DNA from: a virus
IMG/VR virus record: IMGVR_UViG_3300023083_000002
Location: 1-42,826 of that record
Length of the DNA: 42,826 bases
Direction: 5' to 3' (one strand)
Below, in pieces: positions 1 to 8,281 of the stretch. The notes under the pieces were generated by a model. The model did no database searches. It worked only from the letters and a program-made list of their open reading frames with translations, and was not told the DNA's origin. The position numbers were made by a program, and so were the translations under genes. Each line of letters opens with the position of its first letter. The stretch's first letter is position 1.

Positions 1-127
1 TCTTAAAACGCCTTGCAATGCTTTGGCTTTTTCTATTGTAAGCTGATTTGACCTATCTTCATACCTTGCTTTAATAATATTCTGCTCAATCAAAAACTGA
101 TTTTGCAACTGCGAAAGGTCTTGAAAT
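1..127. repeat. 127-bp terminal direct repeat, copy 1
   Basis: Bases 1-127 are identical to bases 42700-42826. The repeat lies inside the tape measure coding sequence and the reading frame is continuous through it. Exact overlap at both contig ends is what an assembler leaves when a circular or circularly permuted molecule is cut at an arbitrary point. The unique genome is therefore 42,699 bp. A real short terminal repeat inside a gene is less likely. Confidence 0.97.
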
Positions 128-2154
128 TGGTCAGTCCCTTTTTCTACAGAATATTCATATCTTTTTATATCGTTTTTTAATTTCAGCTTATTAAGCCTGT
201 TCTCTTCTTCGAAAGCCATTTTTGCCTGATTATTCAAACCAAAATAATAATTTTCCATTGCTTCGGCTCGGTCTTTGAAGTTCTGTTCTTCATCCTCCAT
301 AACTCGCTTGTCGTTGTTAGATAAAACCTCTGAATTAAGCTTTCGCAATTCATATATTTTAGCTTGGTAATCTACTTCGTCTTTCTGAAGCTTAACTTTT
401 TTCTTTTTATTTTCAGTATCTGCTTTTTCTTTTGGGTTTAGTTCGTCTAGGAATTTTGAAATAGCCTTTAACTGCCCTTCCCTAATCCCTAATTGGTAAT
501 TTAATCCTTCTAATGTTTTTTCATTTTCAGCATATTCTTCTTTTCTTGCCTTTATTCCGTTTTCTCCAAATCTAGGTAAGTAATTTCCGTTTTTATCTTT
601 TGGCCTTCTCACCTCACTAAAAGTATCTTGAAGTTCTTTGTTTCTTTTTACAATACTGTTATATTCAACAATAGCGTCATTTCTTAATTTAGAAATATTA
701 TCTTGTTCTGAAAGCGCATAAAATTTTCTGTATTCCTGATATTTTTTCTGAAATTCCTCTTGGGTTTTGTATATTTTAGAAGATGCTTTTCGGAAATCTT
801 CTGCTGACACATTTAACGTTTCTGTTTCGTCTTTAAATCCTTTTGCAAATCCCCTGCTCTGAAATTCCTTATCAGCTGATTCCTTGCTTTGGATTAATCT
901 TCTGAATCCTTCTATAGAATCGCCTATTGCTGATATCGAACCTGACAAGAATTTTGCAAACGCTCCATCTCCTTCGTTAAGCGTTTTTATTAATTCAGTC
1001 CAAGTGTTTTTTAATCTTGTGGTTTCAGCATTTAAAGTTTCTACTCTTTCTAGATTTTCAACTCCGTAAGCCTTTTCTAATTCTTTAGCAAATGCAGGTA
1101 AAACTTCGGCAGCCAAAACTTTACCATCCTTAAGCATTTTATTCAATTGCTGTTCCGTAACATTCATTGACTTTGCAAGAATTCCAAATGCGCCAGGCAA
1201 TCTTTCTGCCAGCTGACCTCTGATTTCTTCAGCCTGAACAGTTCCTTTTGAAATCATCTGTTGCAACGCAAGAAATGCGCCTTTCTGCTGTTCAACAGAC
1301 AACCCCATTGCCCCGGAAGCCTTAGATACGCTTTCAAATATATTTTGGATCTGCTGTGCAGTTATTGCTCCTGAATCTATTGCATTTTTAGATGCCGCAT
1401 AAAAAGCAGTATAAGACTGTGTAAGTCCTATAAGCTCAATTCCATATGCTTCTGAAATTCTAGATAAAAACTGCTGTGTACTGGCTACCTGTGCCGTATT
1501 TCCTATTACTTGCGTTAATGCAAAATTCATAGACTGCAATTCACGTGTAGTATTGAAAATATCTTTTGCAATTGATGCAATTAATGCCGTGCCTCCAAGA
1601 ATTCCGAATGCGCCTATAAGGTCTTTCAGTCCCCTTGCCGCTTGCATCGGATAATTACCTACATTTCTATTGAACCTTCCTACAGCTCTATCAGCCGCTA
1701 AAACACGCCTGTTTAATGAGTCAAATTCTCTTTGCGCATTTCGTAATTCCCTGTTGTATTGTCTTTGTGTTTGTTCCGCTCGTCTTCCTCCTGCAATCAA
1801 ATTTTGTAGGTTTCTGGCAGAAATTGCCTGTTGTGCTGACAATCTTTGGTATGCACCGCCTAAAACGGAAACAGAACGTGCGTATTGATCTGCATTTTGC
1901 CTTAAAGTTCGTTGGTTTACTATTTCTTCAGCAGATAATTGATTTGCTCTTTCACGAACGGTATTTAATCGCTGATTCTGTTGCGTAATTTGGTTTAAAT
2001 TGTTCGCGTTGTCGCTTGGAAGTCTTGAATTATTAAGATTCCTGTTTATATTTGTAATTTCGGCAGCGATCTTTTTAAGGTTTTCGATTAACTCCTGAAC
2101 CTTTTTGTAAGTTTCGCTTGATGCTATTTCAACTAATCCGTCGTTATTTGCCAT
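1..2154 (-). CDS. Tape measure protein, N-terminal part (gene continues at 42699 across the circular junction)
   Basis: This is the first 718 codons of a 1157-residue tail tape measure protein; the other 439 codons lie at 42699-41380. The protein sets tail length, fills the tail tube and helps DNA delivery. It starts with ATG at 2154, overlapping the upstream gene by 11 nt. Residues 1-150 are polar and coiled-coil-like. Roughly residues 155-375 match the conserved tape measure domain of lambda-like and TP901-like phages: GNYPMQAARGLKDLIGAFG, then EEIRGQLAERLPGAFGILAK near residue 310. Beyond that comes a long Lys/Glu-rich helical region. The position, after the tail tube and chaperone-type genes and before the distal tail genes, fits. 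The left edge is a contig artefact, not a truncation. Confidence 0.93.
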   Translation of the reverse strand, partial: MANNDGLVEIASSETYKKVQELIENLKKIAAEITNINRNLNNSRLPSDNANNLNQITQQNQRLNTVRERANQLSAEEIVNQRTLRQNADQYARSVSVLGGAYQRLSAQQAISARNLQNLIAGGRRAEQTQRQYNRELRNAQREFDSLNRRVLAADRAVGRFNRNVGNYPMQAARGLKDLIGAFGILGGTALIASIAKDIFNTTRELQSMNFALTQVIGNTAQVASTQQFLSRISEAYGIELIGLTQSYTAFYAASKNAIDSGAITAQQIQNIFESVSKASGAMGLSVEQQKGAFLALQQMISKGTVQAEEIRGQLAERLPGAFGILAKSMNVTEQQLNKMLKDGKVLAAEVLPAFAKELEKAYGVENLERVETLNAETTRLKNTWTELIKTLNEGDGAFAKFLSGSISAIGDSIEGFRRLIQSKESADKEFQSRGFAKGFKDETETLNVSAEDFRKASSKIYKTQEEFQKKYQEYRKFYALSEQDNISKLRNDAIVEYNSIVKRNKELQDTFSEVRRPKDKNGNYLPRFGENGIKARKEEYAENEKTLEGLNYQLGIREGQLKAISKFLDELNPKEKADTENKKKKVKLQKDEVDYQAKIYELRKLNSEVLSNNDKRVMEDEEQNFKDRAEAMENYYFGLNNQAKMAFEEENRLNKLKLKNDIKRYEYSVEKGTDQFQDLSQLQNQFLIEQNIIKARYEDRSNQLTIEKAKALQGVLR

Positions 2155-2737
2155 TTTTACGCATTGATTTTTTGTTGGCTTCTGATTTTTGCTTAGCAGA
2201 TTTTACCGCTTCACGGAAATAAATTAAAGAAACATTGTCCGGCAATGGTCGCATAAGAATATTTTCAACAGCTACCAAGTCAGATTCAAATGTTCTTTTT
2301 ATGCTTTCTTGCTTTTTAGGTTCTGAAGCAATAAGCATATTTAATTTGTTTTTCATAATTCCTAAATCAGATTTAAGAACTCTATGGCATTCTTCTACAA
2401 TGTCTTTTTTAATGTCAATTTTTACGCCCAATTCTTTCAATATAGTTGCTAGTTCTTCTTTTTGACTTTCAGAAGTTGGCGTGTAAAGCAATACCTGCAT
2501 ATTGTCTTTTATTGCTTGGATATTCAGTCTTAAATATTCAGTCTTGCATTGCCTATCCAAATACTGCTTTATTTTAGAATTTTCTGAAATATCAAAATCT
2601 TCATCGACAATTTTTGACCACGCCTTTTCTCTTTGCTCGTCAGATTCCCCGCCTAACAATGATAAGTCATTAGTTTCAATAATCTTAAAGTAAAGCTTTG
2701 CGGGTATTTCTGCGCTGTCCCAAATAAATTCACTCAT
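2144..2737 (-). CDS. Pre-tape-measure protein, possible tail assembly chaperone
   Basis: A 197-residue soluble, largely helical protein with Lys/Glu-rich stretches and a very basic C-terminus (SEANKKSMRKNGK). It lies between the tail tube region and the tape measure gene, overlapping the gene before it by 4 nt and the tape measure start by 11 nt, so it is translationally coupled to both. In many siphophages this slot holds the tail assembly chaperone that coats the tape measure during assembly. That role is inferred from position; no diagnostic motif was recognised. The N-terminal segment with IPAKLYFKI resembles genes I recall in the same place in other Bacteroidota phages. Confidence 0.6.
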   Translation of the reverse strand: MSEFIWDSAEIPAKLYFKIIETNDLSLLGGESDEQREKAWSKIVDEDFDISENSKIKQYLDRQCKTEYLRLNIQAIKDNMQVLLYTPTSESQKEELATILKELGVKIDIKKDIVEECHRVLKSDLGIMKNKLNMLIASEPKKQESIKRTFESDLVAVENILMRPLPDNVSLIYFREAVKSAKQKSEANKKSMRKNGK

Positions 2738-3195
2738 TGACCTATTCTTTTTTTAATTAGTTTCAGCAATTCAGGCTGATAGTTTGCTTTTGCAATCCTG
2801 TTGAAAGTGTTTTGATTAAGGCTTGCTATTCCTTCACCGTATTTCGAAAGCAAATCATCATGCTTGCTGTTTGAACTGTCAAATATTACTCTGTTGCTTT
2901 TTACAACTGGAAACAATGAATTCGACCATGCGCCAGTCAATATCAAATCGACGTTTCCAAATCCTGCCAATGGATTCTTATTGTTCTTTTTAAACGCATA
3001 ATCATCACTTCGATAAGAGCCTATTTTTGTCCTGTCAGGGTTTAATCCAAATTCAAGTTCGTTAATCTTTGCTTTTCTTAAATTCCTTCCTTTGTCCTGC
3101 TCTATTAGGTCTTTTGCTTTCTTCTGTAATTCCGATTCCGTTATCGTTTGAAGCCTCTTTATCATCTCCTGAGCTGATATTCCCATGTGGCACAT
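2734..3195 (-). CDS. Neck/tail-completion-like protein (HK97 gp10-like, tentative)
   Basis: A protein of up to 153 residues with three candidate ATG starts close together (3195, 3186, 3165). The start at 3186 gives MGISAQEMIKRLQ, like the opening of HK97 gp10-type proteins. The middle contains IGSYRSDDYAFKK, NPLAGFGNVDLILTGAW and a KYGEGIASLN segment. The order 'YR..YA..K...NP..G..DL.LTGA' suggests a small beta-rich virion completion protein. Its first 134 nt overlap the end of the 89-residue gene in another frame, and its stop overlaps the next start by 4 nt (ATGA). The function is tentative; it could also be the downstream partner of a frameshifted chaperone pair. Confidence 0.55.
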   Translation of the reverse strand: MCHMGISAQEMIKRLQTITESELQKKAKDLIEQDKGRNLRKAKINELEFGLNPDRTKIGSYRSDDYAFKKNNKNPLAGFGNVDLILTGAWSNSLFPVVKSNRVIFDSSNSKHDDLLSKYGEGIASLNQNTFNRIAKANYQPELLKLIKKRIGQ

Positions 3196-3331
3196 TTTTA
3201 AGTAAAACTTTTGCTCTTTCCTCGTCTTTCGGATTTAGCAGGTTTGCTAATTTTTCAATCTGTTTTTCTTTGGTCAAGGTCTTAAACTTTTCAAATCCCT
3301 CTTTGCTGAATGATACGTTGTCGAATTTCAT
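3062..3331 (-). CDS. Small tail-region protein, 89 residues
   Basis: An 89-residue polar protein that starts with an ATGA overlap on the preceding gene. The first 50 residues are helical and Lys/Glu-rich (KEGFEKFKTLTKEKQIEK); the last 40 are low-complexity and basic (SKRPNRAGQRKEFKKSKD). The final 134 nt are shared out of frame with the next gene. Its place just after the major tail gene is where the G component of G/GT tail chaperones often lies, but no slippery heptamer suited to a -1 shift was seen in the overlap. No family was recognised. Confidence 0.5.
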   Translation of the reverse strand: MKFDNVSFSKEGFEKFKTLTKEKQIEKLANLLNPKDEERAKVLLKNVPHGNISSGDDKEASNDNGIGITEESKRPNRAGQRKEFKKSKD

Positions 3332-3558
3332 AATTTATTTTTTTTAAGTTTTGCTTCTGCCATCATTTTGTCTAATTTCTGCATAAACCTGCTTTTTGTG
3401 CTTACCATATTGACTTCAATTTTGACGTCATATTGTTTTAGTTTTTCGTTTAATTCTTTTATATTAGAATCCAAAACTTCTTTGTGTTCGTTTAAAATAG
3501 CCAATACTTTTGTTGTTTTTTCTATTCCATCAGCAATAACATCTAAAAATTCACTCAT
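3328..3558 (-). CDS. Small coiled-coil protein following the major tail gene
   Basis: A 76-residue highly charged, probably fully helical protein (heptad-like segment around KEVLDSNIKELNEKLKQYD). It starts 69 nt after the major tail protein stop, just beyond a terminator hairpin, and overlaps the next start by 4 nt (ATGA). No family was recognised. Position makes a tail assembly role plausible. The hairpin between it and the tail tube gene would leave this and the following genes expressed at a lower level. Confidence 0.65.
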   Translation of the reverse strand: MSEFLDVIADGIEKTTKVLAILNEHKEVLDSNIKELNEKLKQYDVKIEVNMVSTKSRFMQKLDKMMAEAKLKKNKL

Positions 3559-3569
3559 AGTATGTTGTA

Positions 3570-3602
3570 ATAAAAAAGGGCAGGCGATTAACCCACCCTT
3601 TT
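3570..3602 (-). terminator. Intra-operon terminator after the major tail gene
   Basis: Minus-strand RNA forms AAAAGGGUGGG / CCUGCCCUUUU (3602-3592 with 3584-3574), an 11-bp stem with two G-U pairs and a 7-nt loop, followed by further U residues. A leaky terminator just after a major virion gene is a common way to make much more tail tube protein than the downstream tail proteins. Confidence 0.7.
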
Positions 3603-3626
3603 AGGTTTATAATTTTTTGTTTTGCT

Positions 3627-4568
3627 TTAAGCTCCCGCTATCATTGGTGCAGAAACTCCTTTGTAAAGCTGATTTGTTCCAACCAAAGCAACATTTAAAG
3701 GTGGCGTGGCAGTTGAATCATAAGTTTCTACAACATAAGTTGCCGCCAATGTCGGTGCAGTTGTAGTATCAATTGTGTAGTTACCCGGATTCGCTCCGGC
3801 AACTACCGTATCAATTGCCAAAACGGCATTCGTTATCGTGTTTCTGATTCTGAAATTAGTTTCGTCTAAGGCTTCAATTCCGAAAATAGTGTTATTTACC
3901 GCTGTAACATCTACAACAAATCCGTTTGCAACAGAAGCAGTACCTGTGATGTTTACGCCAATAACTCCCATCAATTCAGAATTAATATCTACATTAGTTT
4001 GGTCAACAGTAAGCAAAGCCATTCTTTTGTTGAATTGGTCTTCGTTTGATAATTGGAACTCAACCAATGTCTTAGCCGTTTCATCGCCTACTTGTGGTAC
4101 GTAAGTGCGTGTGTTTACCATTGAAGCGGTCAAGCCGATAAAGCTTAATCCGTCCGCAGATGTTGCACCTACCAAAGTCCCTGCTGAATCCACAAGCAAT
4201 ACATTGTACTGGTTGAATGAATTTTTAGAATAGGCCGCTTTATGGAATCCGATTCCGTTGTCAAACTCAAAAGAGTATTGAGGCTTTCCATTACGGATAA
4301 CCGACATAACACCTCCTGTATATTCTTTGGTTGTCGGATCAGGCGTATTGTTCACGAATTCAACAGCATTTAAAAAAGGCTGCCAAGTATCATCCTGAAC
4401 AAAACCTACCATTTGAGCATAAGTAAGTGTTTCCAATTCTGCGATCGATAATCTCCAACTTTTTGGAACAAGGATAAAAGACTTGAAATCTTTCAATCTT
4501 GTCTCACACTCGACAATTCCCAATCCGAGATTGTCCTTATTGCAATTTACTGCATTGATTAGTGCCAT
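3627..4568 (-). CDS. Major tail (tube) protein
   Basis: A 313-residue protein with a beta-rich composition and few cysteines, placed between the connector genes and the tape measure. Residues 1-200 would form the tube domain (for example ECETRLKDFKSFILVPKSW and the GKPQYSFEFDNGIGFHKAAY strand region). The last ~110 residues are Thr/Val/Ala-rich (GTASVANGFVVDVTAV, ATYVVETYDSTATPPLNVAL) and look like an added Ig-like surface domain, as many siphophage tube proteins carry. The gene is followed by its own terminator, which fits high expression. The role comes from size, composition and order; no catalytic motif is expected. Confidence 0.75.
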   Translation of the reverse strand: MALINAVNCNKDNLGLGIVECETRLKDFKSFILVPKSWRLSIAELETLTYAQMVGFVQDDTWQPFLNAVEFVNNTPDPTTKEYTGGVMSVIRNGKPQYSFEFDNGIGFHKAAYSKNSFNQYNVLLVDSAGTLVGATSADGLSFIGLTASMVNTRTYVPQVGDETAKTLVEFQLSNEDQFNKRMALLTVDQTNVDINSELMGVIGVNITGTASVANGFVVDVTAVNNTIFGIEALDETNFRIRNTITNAVLAIDTVVAGANPGNYTIDTTTAPTLAATYVVETYDSTATPPLNVALVGTNQLYKGVSAPMIAGA

Positions 4569-4574
4569 AATTTT

Positions 4575-5126
4575 TTAGTATTTAAAATTGCCCAAGCAAT
4601 TATTTGTTATTTTTAATCCTTTAAATTCTAATTTCAAAGCATCCCAAATATCTATTGTGAAGTTTTTCTTATCACTTTCGTTATTGTTTTCCCCTCCATA
4701 GTTTGGGTAAGTGGTCTTTCTAAATTCTCCATCCCAAACAAACATCTGAGATTTTTTGAATAAAGTTTCAATATTTTTAGCTAACGGCCAAAGAATATTC
4801 TGATAGCTCATCGCCCAGCGGTTTTCATTTAGCAAATCTGTTGCTATTACCCTTGTCGCTAAAATAAGAACTAAATCAGTTGTTGTGTAATTCTTTGTAA
4901 CATAATCAGAATCAGTATTTGAAAGCTGATATATCAACGGATAAGGCGAACTTCCCTGCTCGTTGAAAAGCTTTATCTGCTTTATTAAATGCGCTTCATT
5001 TCCCCATTTGTAAACAGGTTGAAAAGCATCTACTGCAGGTGTTGGCGGTTCTTCTGTTTCCGGATAACCTCCAAGCGTTGGCAACGTACCGAATGCTTTT
5101 GTTAGCTGTTCTTCAACAATGATCAT
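4575..5126 (-). CDS. Tail terminator / head-tail joining protein (by position)
   Basis: A protein of about 183 residues. ATG at 5126 is preferred because it makes the ATGA stop-start overlap seen repeatedly in this genome; an ATG at 5135 would add three residues. The N-terminal segment starts IIVEEQLTKAFG. The middle holds SSPYPLIYQLSNTDSDYVTKNY and a helix DLVLILATRVIATDLLNENRW. Proteins of this size just before the tail tube gene usually terminate the tail or join it to the head. The assignment is positional. Confidence 0.55.
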   Translation of the reverse strand: MIIVEEQLTKAFGTLPTLGGYPETEEPPTPAVDAFQPVYKWGNEAHLIKQIKLFNEQGSSPYPLIYQLSNTDSDYVTKNYTTTDLVLILATRVIATDLLNENRWAMSYQNILWPLAKNIETLFKKSQMFVWDGEFRKTTYPNYGGENNNESDKKNFTIDIWDALKLEFKGLKITNNCLGNFKY

Positions 5127-5779
5127 AAGTTCCATGCGTTTATAATGGTTTCTCTTTTAAAGAATGACAAATCATAGTCTTCAGGATAGGCAGAAAGAAA
5201 CTCGTATAGGCTTACTTCATTAGACTGCCCGTTGCTTCCGTTCCATTGCATACCGATTCCGTTCCAATTTTGAAAGAAATTATAGTCTCTTCCGCATAAG
5301 TTAGATCCGTTGTACATCTTTACAAATGTATTCCAAGCTTCTGACTGTTTTTGGTTAGGTGTCTGCGTTTCGCTGTTTTCAGCGTTTGCAATCTGAATTC
5401 CTGTAGCTGTGTATGTTGAAAAATCCCCGCTTAAGAAATAGAAATAAACGTAATAAGCGATAATGCTTATTTTTTTACTTCCGTAACTATATCGAAGTCC
5501 GTTCCAACGCTTGCCGTTTTCAAGTGTTTTACCTTCCGTGAGATCTTTCCATTTCTGCAAAGCACTATCTTTAAAAGATCCAGCACTATTAAACTGTTCC
5601 GAAAGCTCTTTGTATTGCTCAAATCCTAAAGCTGATATTAATAACTTCGCCTCTTTCTCGTCGATTTCCTGTTTAAGTACGTCAGTTTTGTTCGGGTTAT
5701 TCCCCCCAATGTTTGGTTGATTTACCACATTGGGGATGAATACCGATTTATTAAGAAAGTATGAAGTGTCTATAATCAT
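5123..5779 (-). CDS. Head-tail connector protein (DUF6712-like)
   Basis: A 218-residue protein. The central pattern is ALGFEQYKELSEQF, KWKDLTEG..., RWNGLRYSYGSKKISIIAYY, then YVYFYFLSG. This helical arrangement resembles the DUF6712 connector/adaptor family of Bacteroidota phages and other gp6-like adaptors, which dock on the portal. It starts one base into the stop codon of the previous gene (TAATG) and ends in an ATGA overlap. The family name is from memory of the motif pattern. Confidence 0.6.
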   Translation of the reverse strand: MIIDTSYFLNKSVFIPNVVNQPNIGGNNPNKTDVLKQEIDEKEAKLLISALGFEQYKELSEQFNSAGSFKDSALQKWKDLTEGKTLENGKRWNGLRYSYGSKKISIIAYYVYFYFLSGDFSTYTATGIQIANAENSETQTPNQKQSEAWNTFVKMYNGSNLCGRDYNFFQNWNGIGMQWNGSNGQSNEVSLYEFLSAYPEDYDLSFFKRETIINAWNL

Positions 5780-6018
5780 TATTTAGTTTTTGGAACTTCA
5801 GTAACTACCGTTTCAACTTCTCTTTGTTCTAGCTTTGCATCTTTTACCTCAGTTGCTTTTTTGTTTTTAATAAGCCTGTCAGCCTGTAAAACATGTAGCA
5901 ATCTTGGTTTTTTAGTTTCATCGCTATTAAGATAAACTACCTTGTAGTCTTCTTTTTTCTCAAAAGTGGCTTTTGCAACCGCCTTTGATTCTCCTTGTTT
6001 AATGTCAAAAATTGGCAT
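5779..6018 (-). CDS. Small protein between capsid and connector genes
   Basis: A 79-residue Lys/Glu-rich protein beginning MPIFDIKQGESKAVAKATFE, with short beta-like segments (YKVVYLNSD) and a C-terminal charged tail. It starts 10 nt after the capsid gene stop and its own stop shares one base with the next ATG. Small genes in this slot of HK97-like clusters sometimes encode capsid-stabilising or Rho-N-like proteins. No motif supports either idea here. Confidence 0.6.
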   Translation of the reverse strand: MPIFDIKQGESKAVAKATFEKKEDYKVVYLNSDETKKPRLLHVLQADRLIKNKKATEVKDAKLEQREVETVVTEVPKTK

Positions 6019-6028
6019 AATTATTTAA

Positions 6029-7315
6029 TTAAGGTGTTACTACTGTAATGTCTTCTCTCACTGCGTCCAAATCTAAAACCATCCAAGCCGGTTTGTCGAT
6101 GTTTGCAATTCTCAATAAAGAGAATACCTCGCCAATAGCTGTTTTTTCGTTCAAGATAAATTGATTTGCATAAGTTCCCACTCTGAAAATGAAATCAGAA
6201 TGCCACTCACGGTAAACACTTGAATCTCCAATCAGAGCTGTACCCTGCGCAATCTTGTAAGATGAAAACACTCTCATACCATTGATGGAGTAAGAACCGT
6301 TATTGTTTACTATATAAGGTTTTAATTCTGAACGCCCTTCGGTGTCTTGGGTAAACATTGCCGTAAAAATATCACTAGGGTTCATAATTACAACGTTAGG
6401 CGTAAAATACATTCCTTGGATAACTGATTGACCTGCAATAACTGCTAAAGCATTGTCAGCTTTTACGAAAGTACCATCAAAAACCGATGAAGTGTAAGCA
6501 ACAGCGTTTGTTTGGATAGTGGTAATAATACCATCTTGCCAAGCTCTGATCACTTTGTCTTCGAACAATCTTACGATTTCAGCGAATAACATATCGTTAT
6601 CCATTTCGAACTCTTCAGTCCATTCGATACGTCCTGCGTATTTTTTACGAAGCGTTCTGTTTCTGATAAAAGTATCAGAAGTCAATGGCTTGGTACCGCC
6701 CTCAGCAACAACCGTAACCGCTCCTTCTTCTGTAGCCTGTTCTGTTCTTACAACTTCGCTAGGTACTTTTGCAACCTGGCTGTTTGGAATAACATCTAAG
6801 ATGAAGTTTTCAGGGTGTCTAATTACTGCAATATCGTTCTCAACCAAGAAGTTTTCAACCAATGGCAAACCAACTCCTGTACCGTTAGAAACAGCATTTG
6901 TAGTGGTAAACATCGCCGGAGCTTTTAAAGCCGTGAATGTAAAATCAGGAAGATCTTTGTTATTTTTGATTGCGTCAACAATCGCTTTATGGTTTTCACG
7001 AACATACTTTTTCAATTGGAATTTTTCTTTTTCTCCAATCAAAGCCGTGCTTTGTTTCTCAACTTTTTCAAGTGATTCAGCAATGTTTTTCAATTGCGTT
7101 GCAAATGGCACGATTTTACCTTCCTCGTCTTTTTCGATTGCTCCCATTTGTTCAGCCAAAGCCGCTTTAAATGACGCTGAATAAGATTCGTCTGTATCTG
7201 CCTGACGTGCTTTCAAAGCTTCGTCTAGAGCGTTCAAGAACTTTTCTTGATCCGGCTCGATAGTCGCTCCTGATTTTTTTAGAGCTTCCAATAAACTGAT
7301 GTTTTTTCCGTTCAT
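6029..7315 (-). CDS. Major capsid protein, HK97 fold
   Basis: A 428-residue protein. Residues 1-125 are a charged helical region like the HK97 delta/scaffold domain (KARQADTDESYSASFKAALA... LEKVEKQSTALIGEKEKFQL), probably removed by the protease encoded next to it. The rest matches the Phage_capsid family: GTGVGLPLVENFLVENDIAV, then IPNSQVAKVP, VVAEGGTKPL, YAGRIEWTEEFEMDN (spine helix and E-loop region), VVIMNPSDIFTAM and the YRLEWHSDF-like P-domain segment YREWHSDFIFRVG. The order portal-protease-capsid is canonical. Confidence 0.93.
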   Translation of the reverse strand: MNGKNISLLEALKKSGATIEPDQEKFLNALDEALKARQADTDESYSASFKAALAEQMGAIEKDEEGKIVPFATQLKNIAESLEKVEKQSTALIGEKEKFQLKKYVRENHKAIVDAIKNNKDLPDFTFTALKAPAMFTTTNAVSNGTGVGLPLVENFLVENDIAVIRHPENFILDVIPNSQVAKVPSEVVRTEQATEEGAVTVVAEGGTKPLTSDTFIRNRTLRKKYAGRIEWTEEFEMDNDMLFAEIVRLFEDKVIRAWQDGIITTIQTNAVAYTSSVFDGTFVKADNALAVIAGQSVIQGMYFTPNVVIMNPSDIFTAMFTQDTEGRSELKPYIVNNNGSYSINGMRVFSSYKIAQGTALIGDSSVYREWHSDFIFRVGTYANQFILNEKTAIGEVFSLLRIANIDKPAWMVLDLDAVREDITVVTP

Positions 7316-7325
7316 CTTTTTAGTT

Positions 7326-8165
7326 TTAAATAAATGTAATTTTGTTTTTTACTTCTGTTTTTGGAGTGGTTTTAACCGGCTCTAATTTTTCTTCATTTTC
7401 ATCAAGTGATTTCTCGGCTTGATTTATTTTTATCTGTCCAGTTGAAGAATTGCTTCCAAACACAACCAAACTAGATTCTTTTACGTTTTTTGCCTCTTTA
7501 ATAATATAATAATAATAAATATAGTCATAGTCAGACTGATTCGCTATCATAGGCAAATATTCGTCATAGTTTTTCTTCAAATCTACATCTTCAGGCGCAT
7601 TGCTATCCATGGCAAATAATACAGTTACGTACTGCATTCTAACGCTTCCTTCTATTGAATCCCCGCTATCTAGCCAGTCTTTTACTGTTTCGTCCTTTAC
7701 CTTGTCTTTTGCTACCTTGTAAATAAGAACTTCTGTATCTCCTTCATACGGCTTTCCAATTAATGAAAAAGGAACTTTTGCAGTGAATATCTCAATATGT
7801 TCTTTTCTAACTATTACAGATTTTATTGACAAATCATGATCTACAACTAAATAGTTTTTGCCCTGTTGTTCTTTTATTGATTTCTTCCAAATACCATCAA
7901 CGTGCAAATCATCGTGAGAATCTAATATCCTTGTAGAATTAACAGCGATGTAGTAATAATTATCATCAATCTTAATTCCCTTTAATTGATCTGTAAACTT
8001 CAATAAGTCAAGTGATTTGCAAGTTACAGAAATGCCTTTATCGCAAGACTTCTGAATAAGAGCTTTTTTAGATTCAATAATTAAATCTTTATTTTCTCTC
8101 AATTCTTTAAAAAGTTCCTCTTTGGTAGAGAAAGTCTTATCTGTAAAATAGTTGCATTTTATCAT
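7326..8165 (-). CDS. Prohead serine protease (HK97-type)
   Basis: A 279-residue protein between portal and capsid genes. Residues 70-190 show the U35-type maturation protease pattern: STRILDSHDDLHVDGIWKKS, then the catalytic-histidine region YLVVDHDLS, then WLDSGDSIEGSVRMQYV, whose SIEGS segment would hold the nucleophilic serine. The C-terminal ~70 residues are charged and low-complexity and could act as a scaffold or be cut off. It would cleave the capsid N-terminal domain during head maturation. Its ATG overlaps the preceding 39-residue gene by 4 nt. Confidence 0.85.
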   Translation of the reverse strand: MIKCNYFTDKTFSTKEELFKELRENKDLIIESKKALIQKSCDKGISVTCKSLDLLKFTDQLKGIKIDDNYYYIAVNSTRILDSHDDLHVDGIWKKSIKEQQGKNYLVVDHDLSIKSVIVRKEHIEIFTAKVPFSLIGKPYEGDTEVLIYKVAKDKVKDETVKDWLDSGDSIEGSVRMQYVTVLFAMDSNAPEDVDLKKNYDEYLPMIANQSDYDYIYYYYIIKEAKNVKESSLVVFGSNSSTGQIKINQAEKSLDENEEKLEPVKTTPKTEVKNKITFI

Positions 8166-8281
8166 TTCTTAACTTCTTTATTTCCTTCTAGGATTCTTTT
8201 TTTGTTTTCCAAAGACTGACGTAATTTATTGGGCAAATCTTTTCTCTCCAACATCTTATTAATATCTTTCAGATTATCCAT
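8162..8281 (-). CDS. 39-residue small protein nested between portal and protease genes
   Basis: An ATG at 8281 opens 39 codons starting MDNLKDINKMLERKDLPNKL and ending in EGNKEVKK. It overlaps the last 8 nt of the portal gene and its TGA forms an ATGA overlap with the protease start. This gives unbroken coupling across what would otherwise be a 108-nt gap. The product is basic and helical. No family was recognised; an assembly factor is possible. Confidence 0.6.
   Translation of the reverse strand: MDNLKDINKMLERKDLPNKLRQSLENKKRILEGNKEVKK

Noticed and set aside
3062-3331. A standard -1 ribosomal frameshift joining the 89-residue gene to the next
   Set aside because: The second frame is +1 relative to the first and no X XXY YYZ heptamer lies in the overlap.
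6519-7184. Plus-strand open frame of 221 codons opposite the capsid gene
   Set aside because: It is antisense to a confident capsid gene, has a shadow-like Ser/Phe/Leu-rich composition and no domain.
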